Of a stretch of DNA of 14,757 nucleotides, positions 7,646 through 14,634 are shown one piece after another; position 1 is the stretch's first letter, and each line of letters starts with the position of its first letter. This DNA is from an uncultured Alphaproteobacteria bacterium (GTDB lineage Bacteria > Pseudomonadota > Alphaproteobacteria > UBA9655). The stretch covers positions 1 to 14,757 of the forward strand of contig CALBSK010000075.1 in NCBI GenBank assembly GCA_937967795.1, written 5' to 3'. The notes beneath the pieces were generated by a model. The model had not been told where the DNA came from. It was given only the letters and a program-made list of their open reading frames with translations, and ran no database searches. The position numbers and the translations under genes were made by a program.

Positions 7646-7667
7646 GTTTCCTAAGAATGCCCAGGAC

Positions 7668-8804
7668 ATGGGGAAAGAAATTGATGATAGGGTTTTCGTA
7701 ACTCTCTCAAAAATGAAAATCAAACCTACTCAAGGGGTTAAAGAAATCCTTTCTTATTTATCTCTTAAAAAATGCGTCGCTTCGAACTGTTCCTCACGTA
7801 TTTTAAAAGCACTTTTAAAAGCTGGCGGGCTTAACATTTATTTTGGGGATAAGGTTTTCAGTGCAGATGAGGTCAAAAAGCCTAAGCCTTATCCTGATCT
7901 TTTTCTCTATGCCGCTCATCAATTAGGAGAAGATCCAGCCAACTCTCTTGTCATTGAAGATTCTGAAGTTGGGGTGAAAGCGGCTGTAAGTGCAGGTATG
8001 AGAGTTGTTGGTTTTTTAGGAGGAAGCCATATTACATCTTCTGATAGAACGAAGCTTATAAACGCAGGGGCAGAACAAGTTTTTACAGATATGAAACAGC
8101 TGAAGAGCTTATTAATTAATTCTCAAGAAGAAAAAGACTTTTCATTTCCATCAAATGATGTTTCTTCGCCTCATGGTTACAAGGCTAAACGGGCTTCCAT
8201 GGTGAAGTTTCAATTAGAAGCCAGAGGTATCTGTGATCCCAATGTTCTAAAAGCAATGGGTACTGTCCCTCGCCACTTATTCGTCCCTCAAGAGTTTCAA
8301 AATTTAACGTATGCAGATACGCCTTTACCTATTGGCCATCATCAAACGATTTCTCAACCTTATATCGTGGCTTTAATCTGTGAGGCCGCTCACCTCTCTC
8401 CTACAGATAGAGTCCTAGATGTTGGAACAGGCTCGGGTTATCAGGCAGCTGTTTTAAGCCAGCTGAGTCAGGAGGTTTACAGTATTGAGCTTATTAAGCC
8501 TTTAGGTGAACAAGCCAAGGAATTACTTCACAAATTGGGCTATAAAAATGTTCATGTTAAGATTGGGAATGGCTATGAAGGCAGGGCAGAACACGCCCCT
8601 TATGATGCCATTCTTGCTGCTGCTGCCGCAGAAGAAGTCCCTCAAACTCTCCTCAATCAGCTCAAGCTCAATGGAAGATTGATTATACCTTTGGGAACAC
8701 CTTTTAACCAATATCTAATGCGATTTACTAAAACCAAGGATGGTTTTAAGGAAGAAAATTTAGGATCTGTTGCCTTTGTGCCTTTTAAGAAAGAGGGACA
8801 ATAA
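7668..8804 (+). CDS. HAD hydrolase C-terminal part fused to protein-L-isoaspartate O-methyltransferase
   Basis: This is a 378-residue frame with two domains. Residues 1-150 are the remainder of the HAD phosphatase: motif II SNCSS (39-43), motif III Lys in VKKPKPYPD (69-77) and motif IV VIEDSEVGV (95-103). After a linker, residues 175-378 form a PCMT domain: MVKFQLEARGI, VPRHLFVP, the HHQTISQPYIVA substrate loop (224-235), and SAM-binding VLDVGTGSGYQAAVL (249-263). PCMT methylates L-isoaspartyl residues with SAM to begin repair of aged proteins. The fusion is unusual, since PCMT is normally a separate protein of about 210 residues. Because the HAD part is frameshifted, the real start of what is translated is uncertain. 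ATG 7668 lacks a clear Shine-Dalgarno. An internal ATG at 8199 could give a PCMT-only product. Confidence 0.85.
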   Translation: MGKEIDDRVFVTLSKMKIKPTQGVKEILSYLSLKKCVASNCSSRILKALLKAGGLNIYFGDKVFSADEVKKPKPYPDLFLYAAHQLGEDPANSLVIEDSEVGVKAAVSAGMRVVGFLGGSHITSSDRTKLINAGAEQVFTDMKQLKSLLINSQEEKDFSFPSNDVSSPHGYKAKRASMVKFQLEARGICDPNVLKAMGTVPRHLFVPQEFQNLTYADTPLPIGHHQTISQPYIVALICEAAHLSPTDRVLDVGTGSGYQAAVLSQLSQEVYSIELIKPLGEQAKELLHKLGYKNVHVKIGNGYEGRAEHAPYDAILAAAAAEEVPQTLLNQLKLNGRLIIPLGTPFNQYLMRFTKTKDGFKEENLGSVAFVPFKKEGQ

Positions 8805-8883
8805 GAATTTTACACGGCCTAGCAAACGAAGAAAATTGTAGAAGAGAGATCCAAAAAAATAATTTATAGAAGAAGATATAAAA

Positions 8884-9045
8884 ATGTTAGAGACATTCAT
8901 TCGAATATGCCGTTTTAACTTTGGAGAATTTGAGAAAGAAGAACTTAAAAAGTTTTTACATATGGGATTGATATTTGCTCTCATGATAGGAGCCTATTGG
9001 ACATTGAAGCCATTGAAAGATTCTATATTTGTAAACGTCAGACCA
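8884..9045 (+). pseudogene. tlc: ATP/ADP translocase (Tlc/NTT family), 5' fragment cut by an IS
   Basis: About 54 N-terminal codons remain. The segment ELKKFLHMGLIFALMIGAYW followed by TLKPLKDSIF matches the start of non-mitochondrial nucleotide transporters of obligate intracellular bacteria and plastids, including the first membrane helix. In full-length relatives (about 500 residues, 11-12 helices) these proteins swap host ATP for bacterial ADP. Here the IS4-family element begins at 9046. The reading frame runs into the element and stops at 9133-9135. No further Tlc sequence appears on the other side of the element, so the remainder is lost or lies elsewhere. Intact paralogues, common in such bacteria, could exist outside the window. 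The family call rests on this short but characteristic segment. Confidence 0.65.
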
Positions 9046-9065
9046 ACCTTTCAATTACCCACAAC
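9046..9065 (+). repeat. IS left terminal inverted repeat
   Basis: This 20-bp end matches 10691-10710 in inverted orientation without mismatch. The transposase start lies 50 nt inside. Confidence 0.88.
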
Positions 9066-9115
9066 CCCAGACCATAAAGGTATACACTCCATGAAAGATG
9101 AAAGAAGGAGGTTGA

Positions 9116-10705
9116 ATGGAAACGGTAGTCAGTAATGTACCCCACGTAGCAGTACCCCCTAAGGACATACTCCCTACAGAAAAGACTTGGTTAGATAAAG
9201 AACTCTTAGGTTGCAAGTTTAAAGATGCCCGCCTTGGTAAGAGATTTCGAACATTAATTAAGCAACTTTCCGATGGTATTGGTGAGAGTATTCCGTTGGT
9301 ATGCCAAGATTGGGCAAATACTAAAGCAGCATATCGCTTTTTTTCAAATAATCGTGTAAGTGAGAAAGAGATCTTAGATGGTCATTTTCGAGCAACATAT
9401 GAGCGTTTTTCAGTAACAGAAGGGCCTGTTTTGATTCTTCAAGATACGACAGAATTTTCTTACAAACGGGAAAAGACAGAGCTTCTTGGATCAATAGGTT
9501 TTTCCTTTAAGAAAAGAGATAAAGCTGGGCGCCCACTCTTATATACTATATGTGGCCTTCTCATGCACTCGAGCCTTGCTATCACAATAGATGGGCTTCC
9601 TCTGGGGCTTGTAGCAATTAAATTCTGGACACGTAAAAAATTTAAAGGGTGCAATGCTTTAAAAAAGAAGGTCAATCCAACAAGAGTGCCTATTGAAGAG
9701 AAAGAAAGTTTTCGCTGGATAGAGAATTTAAAACAATCAATCAAACTTTTAAAGAACCCAGGGCGTTGTATTCATGTTGGAGACCGAGAGAGTGATATTT
9801 ATGAGCTTTTCTGTCTTGCCCAACAAGAAGGAACACATTTCCTTGTAAGGACATGTGTAGATCGTTTAGCTGGAGAACGTAAACACACTATTGCCAAGGA
9901 AATGGAAGGGATAAAAATTAAAGGTTTCCACAAGCTAAAGGTTAGAAACAAAAAAGGAGAGGAAAGCGAGGTTAAGCTTGATATCAAATACCACCGTATT
10001 AAAGTGTTGCCTCCTATAGGAAAAAAGAAACAATATCCTGAGGTATGGTCAACAATCATCCATGCAAAAGAGCAGAGAGAACCAAAAGATAGAGAACAAA
10101 TTAATTGGAAACTTATTACAGATTTACCCGTTAATTCTATTGAAGAGGCTATTGAAAAGCTTGAATGGTACGCTATGCGCTGGAAAATAGAGACCTTTCA
10201 CAAGATTTTAAAATCTGGCTGTAGAGCTGAATCTTCGAAGCTCAGAACAGCAGAGCGCCTAGTAAATCTCCTTTCAGTTTTTTGCATTTTAAGTTGGAGG
10301 GTTTTCTGGATGACAATGATGAATCGGGTATGCCCAGCCGCACCACCACAGATAGCGCTTACAGCAGGTGAGATTGATTTATTGGATTATCTTATCAAAG
10401 AAAACGGCCTTGCTAAAGAAAGAAAACTTTCTACTTATCTGCTTAAAATTGCAAAGTTAGGAGGATACCTTGCGCGTTCTTCTGATCCTCCACCGGGCAA
10501 TACTGTTATGTGGAGGGGGATGTCTCGTTTAATAGATATTGAATTGGGCTTTAAGATCGCTATGAAAGCTCAGGCTCAGGAAAAACAAATAGGTAACCCC
10601 CGATGTGCGGAATCAACTATACGGACAGAAGCGAATTCAAAAATAAAGGAATGTAAGGGTTTTAAACTGATTGTTTCATTCATTCAAAAAGTTGTGGGTA
10701 ATTGA
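9116..10705 (+). CDS. IS4-family transposase (Tn5-like, DDE with YREK motif)
   Basis: This 529-residue transposase performs cut-and-paste movement of the surrounding element. The N-terminal DNA-binding region (TWLDKELLGCKFKDARLGKR to WANTKAAYRFFSNNR, residues 24-80) is the Tn5-type domain. Catalytic residues are all in place: Asp110 in LQDTTEF, Asp223 in VGDRESD, and Glu359 within a perfect YREK signature (Tyr352, Arg355, Glu359, Lys366). AAGGAGG at 9105-9111 precedes the ATG. The gene looks intact and may be active. The stop codon (10703-10705) lies inside the right inverted repeat, so the last residues are encoded by the element's end. Confidence 0.95.
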   Translation: METVVSNVPHVAVPPKDILPTEKTWLDKELLGCKFKDARLGKRFRTLIKQLSDGIGESIPLVCQDWANTKAAYRFFSNNRVSEKEILDGHFRATYERFSVTEGPVLILQDTTEFSYKREKTELLGSIGFSFKKRDKAGRPLLYTICGLLMHSSLAITIDGLPLGLVAIKFWTRKKFKGCNALKKKVNPTRVPIEEKESFRWIENLKQSIKLLKNPGRCIHVGDRESDIYELFCLAQQEGTHFLVRTCVDRLAGERKHTIAKEMEGIKIKGFHKLKVRNKKGEESEVKLDIKYHRIKVLPPIGKKKQYPEVWSTIIHAKEQREPKDREQINWKLITDLPVNSIEEAIEKLEWYAMRWKIETFHKILKSGCRAESSKLRTAERLVNLLSVFCILSWRVFWMTMMNRVCPAAPPQIALTAGEIDLLDYLIKENGLAKERKLSTYLLKIAKLGGYLARSSDPPPGNTVMWRGMSRLIDIELGFKIAMKAQAQEKQIGNPRCAESTIRTEANSKIKECKGFKLIVSFIQKVVGN

Positions 10706-10710
10706 AAGGT
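10691..10710 (-). repeat. IS right terminal inverted repeat
   Basis: This is the reverse complement of the left end with no mismatch over 20 bp. It overlaps the transposase stop codon. Confidence 0.88.
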
Positions 10711-10965
10711 CTTGATGCTGAAGTTATCCCTTCTCTCAGACAAGGCTTTTTGGATCCGTGGGCCGAGCAAACGCCAAATGCGAAGCTTTTTTTAAAGGCG
10801 TTTTGGCGCACCACTAGAAATAACCCTCAGTTTATCTCTCGATTAAAGCGTCGTTACTCTCTTTTTAAAGAAACCATTGCTGCAGACCCTTCATTGATCA
10901 TTCCTTACCCTGAGGTTGAGCTCCCTCAGAACGTGATTCCGTTCAGTTCTCGCAAAGTAGGCTAA
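10711..10965 (+). pseudogene. 3' fragment of an unidentified gene
   Basis: A frame is open from the IS edge to the TAA at 10963-10965, giving about 84 residues (LDAEVIPSLRQGFLDPWAEQ... ending PQNVIPFSSRKVG). It has no start of its own outside the IS. The only upstream initiation codon (TTG 10702) lies in the IS end, so this is most likely the tail of a gene whose front was lost. It is richer in GC than its surroundings and contains a basic segment, FISRLKRRYSLFK. It is not Tlc, and I do not recognise the family. Confidence 0.5.
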
Positions 10966-11002
10966 AGAAAAAAGTTCTTGAGCAAAGTAAACCAACAAGT
11001 GA

Positions 11003-11152
11003 GTATTGCACAATCGACGCGACCTAACAGTAGGGAGGCTGTTGACGGCAAAAGAGAATTTATACCATCGCCCAGACTATCTCACCGGCTTGCCGGAAGG
11101 ATATGGTGTTCTTGTCCCTGAGATTATTGAAAAAAATGATGGGTCTCCTTAG
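11003..11152 (+). pseudogene. Short unidentified coding remnant
   Basis: A frame open from 11003 to TAG 11150-11152 encodes about 49 residues, including TAKENLYHRPDYLTGLPEGY and GVLVPEIIEKNDGSP. A possible TTG start at 11042 follows AGGGAGG (11032-11038) closely. Composition is higher in GC than the downstream AT-rich stretch, which makes genuine coding origin plausible. I cannot assign a family. It may be a tiny gene or a gene remnant. Confidence 0.3.
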
Positions 11153-11453
11153 ATTTTTGTGATTTATCCACAATTTAATTCTAAAAATATCACCCTTTAA
11201 TTATTTTTGTAAACTACTTCGAAATAGTTTTTCCTCCTTTTGCAAATGGATTTTGATATTTTTTCAATTTCAGGATTATAGATTCACGTATGACAAGAAT
11301 ATGAGAACAAAATGAGATCTCATGATATAATTTTTAAATGTTAAATACGTTAATGATAATTTGATGATAATAAAATTTTGAAGGTGGGAGATCCCTGCTA
11401 TAATTTATTTATAAGCAGCAAGTTAGTGAAAAATTTTAACTTTACTCAAGGAA
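11153..11453. other. AT-rich non-coding stretch
   Basis: No gene is visible. There is a 12-bp palindrome ATGAGATCTCAT (11312-11323). A TATAAT at 11399-11404 has a poor TTGAAG partner 15 bp upstream. Neither can be given a role with confidence. Confidence 0.45.
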
Positions 11454-11500
11454 GACTTTTAATCAGAGGGTCGCAGGTTCGAATCCTGCAGCGCCCACCA
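11454..11500 (+). repeat. 3' half of a tRNA-Lys gene (att-like duplicate)
   Basis: These 47 nt match 1033-1079 of tRNA-Lys at 45 positions, from the anticodon loop through CCA. The two differences include the anticodon position, so this copy would read TTT rather than CTT. The 5' half of a tRNA is absent upstream, so it cannot form a cloverleaf. It is the expected trace of integrase-mediated insertion at a tRNA 3' end. Confidence 0.85.
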
Positions 11501-11550
11501 GGGAAATCAAGAAGTTTAGAAGGTTTATGGAATTTAAGAAAATCTTCTAA

Positions 11551-11567
11551 GTAGCAAATAGGTAGCA
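11551..11567 (+). repeat. Paired GTAGCA direct repeats (copy B)
   Basis: GTAGCA at 11551-11556 and 11562-11567 repeats the pair at 1131-1147 with the same 11-bp spacing. Its distance to the CCA end is within one base of copy A (51 versus 52 nt). The sequence between CCA and the repeats is also recognisably related in the two copies. Confidence 0.55.
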
Positions 11568-11671
11568 CTTAAAAAATGCATAAGAGTGGGACTATCCTTT
11601 TGTAGTGCAGTCATATATTTATAATGAAAACTTTTCTATTTTATTTTAGAAGTTTAATATATATTCTATTT

Positions 11672-12120
11672 CTAAAATGGAATCATAGTATAAGTAATAT
11701 CATTCAGGCTTTTTGCCTTTAAGGCCACAACCAAATTTTCTTGCAATAAAGCTGTTAAGGCCTCTTTCCCCATTCTCCTCCTCCAGTGGATCATGAATGA
11801 GCATTCAATAGGAAACTTGTGTATTGGAAAAAGGTTCCCCCACAGAAATATTGAAAATAGGGATTCTCAATCCATCTCTTGCACACGTCTTCATCAGAAA
11901 GGGCGTGAATTTGTTTCAAAAGCTGGGGTCCAATCATCATCTGAGAGGGAATATTAGGACGACCATTCTTTGAAAAATACTCTCCAAAATGCTGATTCAA
12001 TCCTTGCCAGTCAATAAGTTGGCCTAAAAGAACCAACTCCTATTTCATGTTAATGATGTTATCCAGTCTTTGGCAGAATAAATCCTGCTCGTTATTCTTT
12101 TTACGTCTTGGTGGCCGCAT
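11672..12120 (-). pseudogene. Decayed IS5-type transposase, N-terminal part
   Basis: On the minus strand from ATG 12120 the protein starts MRPPRRKKNNEQDLFCQRLD, as in IS5-family transposases. A nonsense codon, TAG at 12042-12040 (probably once CAG), interrupts codon 27. The frame continues as ELVLLGQLIDW, FGEYFSKNGRPNIPSQMMIG and WIENPYFQYFCGGTFFQ, the typical DUF772 region. A frameshift near 11815-11825 moves the homology to another frame (FPIECSFMIHWRRRMGKEAL, then ENLVVALKAKSLND). This ends around 11690, before the DDE catalytic domain. The element is therefore dead: one stop, one frameshift and a 3' deletion. No inverted repeats were found around it. Confidence 0.8.
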
Positions 12121-12331
12121 ATTATTCCCATAAAAAAATTGCAGGTTTTGAGGCTTATCTCCTCTTTTTCTTGCAATTATTTTATAAATTTATGTTTCAC
12201 TTTTCTAGATTTTTTCTCAACTCTTACCCTTTTAACTGCTGACTTAATAACTATCTTTGATGAAATAATGCAGTAATTAATTATATAGGCTGTAAAACCA
12301 TGGGCGTTAGCCCATGGTAAGAGTAATTAAT
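12121..12331. other. AT-rich spacer with terminator
   Basis: This lies between the decayed transposase and the adenylate kinase gene. Apart from the strong hairpin at 12297-12318 I see no gene or repeat. Confidence 0.5.
12291..12318 (-). terminator. Rho-independent terminator of the adenylate kinase gene
   Basis: ACCATGGGC (12297-12305) and GCCCATGGT (12310-12318) form a perfect 9-bp stem with a 4-nt loop. On the minus strand the stem is followed by a T-run (complement of 12294-12297). It lies 14 nt beyond the stop codon at 12332. Confidence 0.75.
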
Positions 12332-13183
12332 TCAAACTGTTTGTGTGTCCACTTTCTGTGCAGACTTTTCAGTAGGATTATGTTGTGTTCTCGAAGATAT
12401 AAATTTTAGGTCTGCATCCTCATCAGAAATAACGTTTCTCTTCGATATTCTTGGTTTTGGATGCTCTTCAGAGGGAGGATTCTCAATTAGCTTGCAAACG
12501 TGCTTAAAAATTTCTTCAGAATCTCTATCTGCTTCAATTTCTAGCATTTGATAGCCATAGTTTCTAAGACTCTGGAGTAACGGTTTTTCAATTTGCATAT
12601 AATGGTTGATTCGCTTTTCTAAAATTTCAGCAGTATCTTGTGGGCGCTTTTCAAGTGCTGTTAAGCATGCGCCACAATGAGTTTGTTCTTGAGTAGAAAC
12701 CTTATTGCATTTATTGCAAACCGCCCTCTTTAAAACTCTCTCCAATAATTTTTCCTTCTCTATTTTTAAATGTAGAACTACAAAGCTTTTTTTTATGGCA
12801 AGATCCCCGAGCAGAGAATCTAAAAGCTTAAGTGCCTTTACTGATCTTGGGTAACCATCAAAGATAATTGGCAAATTTTTATTGTGCGCTTCTAGGACCT
12901 TATTTTTAAGAAAAGCGAAGGTATCTTGCTCAGGCACATAATCTCCTTTAGCTAATATTGGTTCTATTGTTTTCCCAAAGTTAGTTTGGTTCCTTACCTC
13001 TGCTCTGAGAAGATTCCCAGGGCAAATATGAACACACTGATATTTCTCAATTAATTTTTGCGATAATGTTCCTTTGCCAGCACCAGGCAAGCCAAATAAA
13101 ATGATATTGGGATTACCAGACAATGTTTGGGCAGAAAAGATGCAAAATATAATTGTAATATATAAGTTTTTTATTATTTTCAT
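12332..13183 (-). CDS. adk: Adenylate kinase with signal-peptide-like leader and C-terminal tail
   Basis: The kinase interconverts ATP + AMP and 2 ADP. P-loop GLPGAGKGT is at residues 31-39. The AMP-binding region has PGNLLR (55-60, Arg60) and DGYPR (109-113, Arg113). A zinc-type LID has C-x2-C-x10-C-x2-C (Cys156, 159, 170, 173), then RPQD (180-183) and KR (190-191). Catalytic arginines appear conserved; the usual TGD near the AMP site is PGN. The protein has 283 residues against about 215 for the family. The extra length is a leader (MKIIK, a hydrophobic run to about residue 18, QTLSG) ending where the standard N-terminus NIILFG begins, plus a charged tail of about 50 residues. AGGAGA upstream supports the start. 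It is not in the usual ribosomal-protein operon, so a second, exported paralogue is plausible. It lies 56 nt after a methyltransferase remnant. Confidence 0.93.
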   Translation of the reverse strand: MKIIKNLYITIIFCIFSAQTLSGNPNIILFGLPGAGKGTLSQKLIEKYQCVHICPGNLLRAEVRNQTNFGKTIEPILAKGDYVPEQDTFAFLKNKVLEAHNKNLPIIFDGYPRSVKALKLLDSLLGDLAIKKSFVVLHLKIEKEKLLERVLKRAVCNKCNKVSTQEQTHCGACLTALEKRPQDTAEILEKRINHYMQIEKPLLQSLRNYGYQMLEIEADRDSEEIFKHVCKLIENPPSEEHPKPRISKRNVISDEDADLKFISSRTQHNPTEKSAQKVDTQTV

Positions 13184-13239
13184 GATATATCTCCTTATTT
13201 AATTTGATTTTTTATAAAATTTATAATTGTTAAAACTCT

Positions 13240-14634
13240 TTAATTACTTTTTCTCGTACTTTGGTGGACTGATTGACATCGCATTTGGTGATTTTTATTT
13301 CTCTTTTCTGGATGAGTTAGTTGAAACGTAATAATCGTTTTTGAAGTTATAAATTCTTGTTTAGTATTATTCTCATCCAACTGAACCATATCCTTTTCGA
13401 GAAGATTGATGTATACATCTCGATTGGCATACTTAATATGAATTGGATTTAATGAATACCCTTCTTTATTTGTCTTTTTAAGAAAAAAATTACAGAATTT
13501 ATTTAAATAACTAATTAATTCTTCTGTAGTAAAGTAAAAATAAAATTCTTCCCCTTCTCGTGCTAACCATATCATTGACTCAATTGGAAGATTGCCTGAC
13601 TTAAAATCATGCGATAATCTATTATAAAATATGACAAATAATTTTGCATCAAGCCAAATACCTTTCGGTAATATTCTATAGAGATGAGTATTAATAGCAC
13701 GAGACTCTAGTAATTTTTGTAATGATTTGATCTCTTCAGTTTTGGCATTCTTGATGATTATGCCATTATGTATGAGATCATCTATCCTTTTACGTTCAGC
13801 TGTTAAGTTTTTTAAGTCTGATTTACTCAGTTTTGCGCTGTAGTCTATGCCCAAAGATTTAGCAAAGGTTTTGACAACTTTTTTTGCTCTCTGCGGCGTA
13901 TGATGTGAAAGGTCAGAGGTGACTAAGTGATCATCCACAAAGGCAAGAGGGTATACATTTTTAACGAATAAAATGTAGTGTCTTTGAATTTCACTGAGTA
14001 ATCTCCTGGGAGCTATAATGGTAATAGCTTTAGTGAAATCAATATCATTGGATTTCATTGCAAAAAAACCTTGATAATCCAACGTAGTAGGTTTACCTTG
14101 GCCCACTAAATATAGAATAACTTTCATTTTTTCCTGATAATGAAAATTTGGCTTTATCGAATTCCCATACATATCAGTCAATTGAGTTAGTTTCGTATCC
14201 AGAAATTTTGGTAAAAATAGGGAGATAAATTTTTTAGCCAAATCAGTTTTAATGATTAGAGAGTTTATGACCTCTGGATTACCTTGGAGAGTTGGGTCTC
14301 TATAAACTAAAAATCCCTCTTTTTTTAAAACCCTTATCGATTCATCAAAAAATCGATCAATCGGGGTTTTTGGTGGCACATAAGAATTCACTTCATGGAG
14401 TAAAGCAGAGGCGTTAATCGCAGTGATCGAATTATCTTTTAATTGATGCATTTCTGTTGCATCCATTTTAAGCAAAGATAAATTTATATCTGAATTATTG
14501 TTAAAATCAAAAAACAATGCCGGATGATTTTTTGCAATTTCAGCCAATGTTTTGCTTTCTAGATCGGCTGCGATGAGATTTACTTGGCTTACGTTTTCGC
14601 CAGATAAACTGTTTGGCGCCGGAACATTGGAAAC
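13240..14634 (-). pseudogene. 5'-truncated SAM-dependent methyltransferase-like protein
   Basis: The frame is open on the minus strand from 14634 (after a TAG at 14637-14635) to TAA 13240; the first usable start is TTG 14547, giving 435 residues. The beginning resembles a class I methyltransferase just after motif I: VNLIAADLESKTLAEIAKNH (post-I acidic Asp), LLKMDATEMHQLKDNSI, INASALLHEVNSYV and RVLKKEGFLVYRDP. The glycine-rich motif I is missing, so the SAM site is incomplete and the gene was probably cut near 14590-14610. The long remainder (residues 130-435), with no recognised domain, is rich in Lys, Asn and Ile. It is co-directional with adk 56 nt downstream and may have carried its promoter. 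The function of a full-length version is unknown. Confidence 0.55.

Larger units (their letters stand above)
9046..10710 (+). mobile_element. Complete IS4-family (Tn5/IS50-like) insertion sequence, about 1665 bp
   Basis: The element is bounded by perfect 20-bp inverted repeats, ACCTTTCAATTACCCACAAC at 9046-9065 and its reverse complement at 10691-10710. It carries one transposase gene. The flanking sequences do not match each other (left ...CAGACCA, right CTTGATGC...), so no 9-bp target duplication is visible. Together with the truncated tlc on the left and an unrelated gene tail on the right, this indicates a deletion or recombination after insertion. Confidence 0.9.

Noticed and set aside
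7600..7660. Programmed ribosomal frameshift in the HAD gene
   Set aside because: The required shift is +1, while the A-rich run would favour -1 slippage. No pause structure or recoding stop context was recognised.
9046..9135. Continuation of the Tlc reading frame to 9135 as a real gene
   Set aside because: From 9046 the sequence is the IS end and transposase leader, so those residues are not Tlc.
9036..10720. Target-site duplication of the IS4 element
   Set aside because: The bases directly outside the two ends were compared in both possible registers and do not match.
11312..11323. Palindrome ATGAGATCTCAT as an operator
   Set aside because: It has no adjacent gene or convincing promoter, and a single 12-bp palindrome in AT-rich DNA is not enough.
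11454..11500. A second functional tRNA-Lys gene
   Set aside because: Only the anticodon-to-CCA half is present; upstream sequence has no acceptor 5' strand or D arm.
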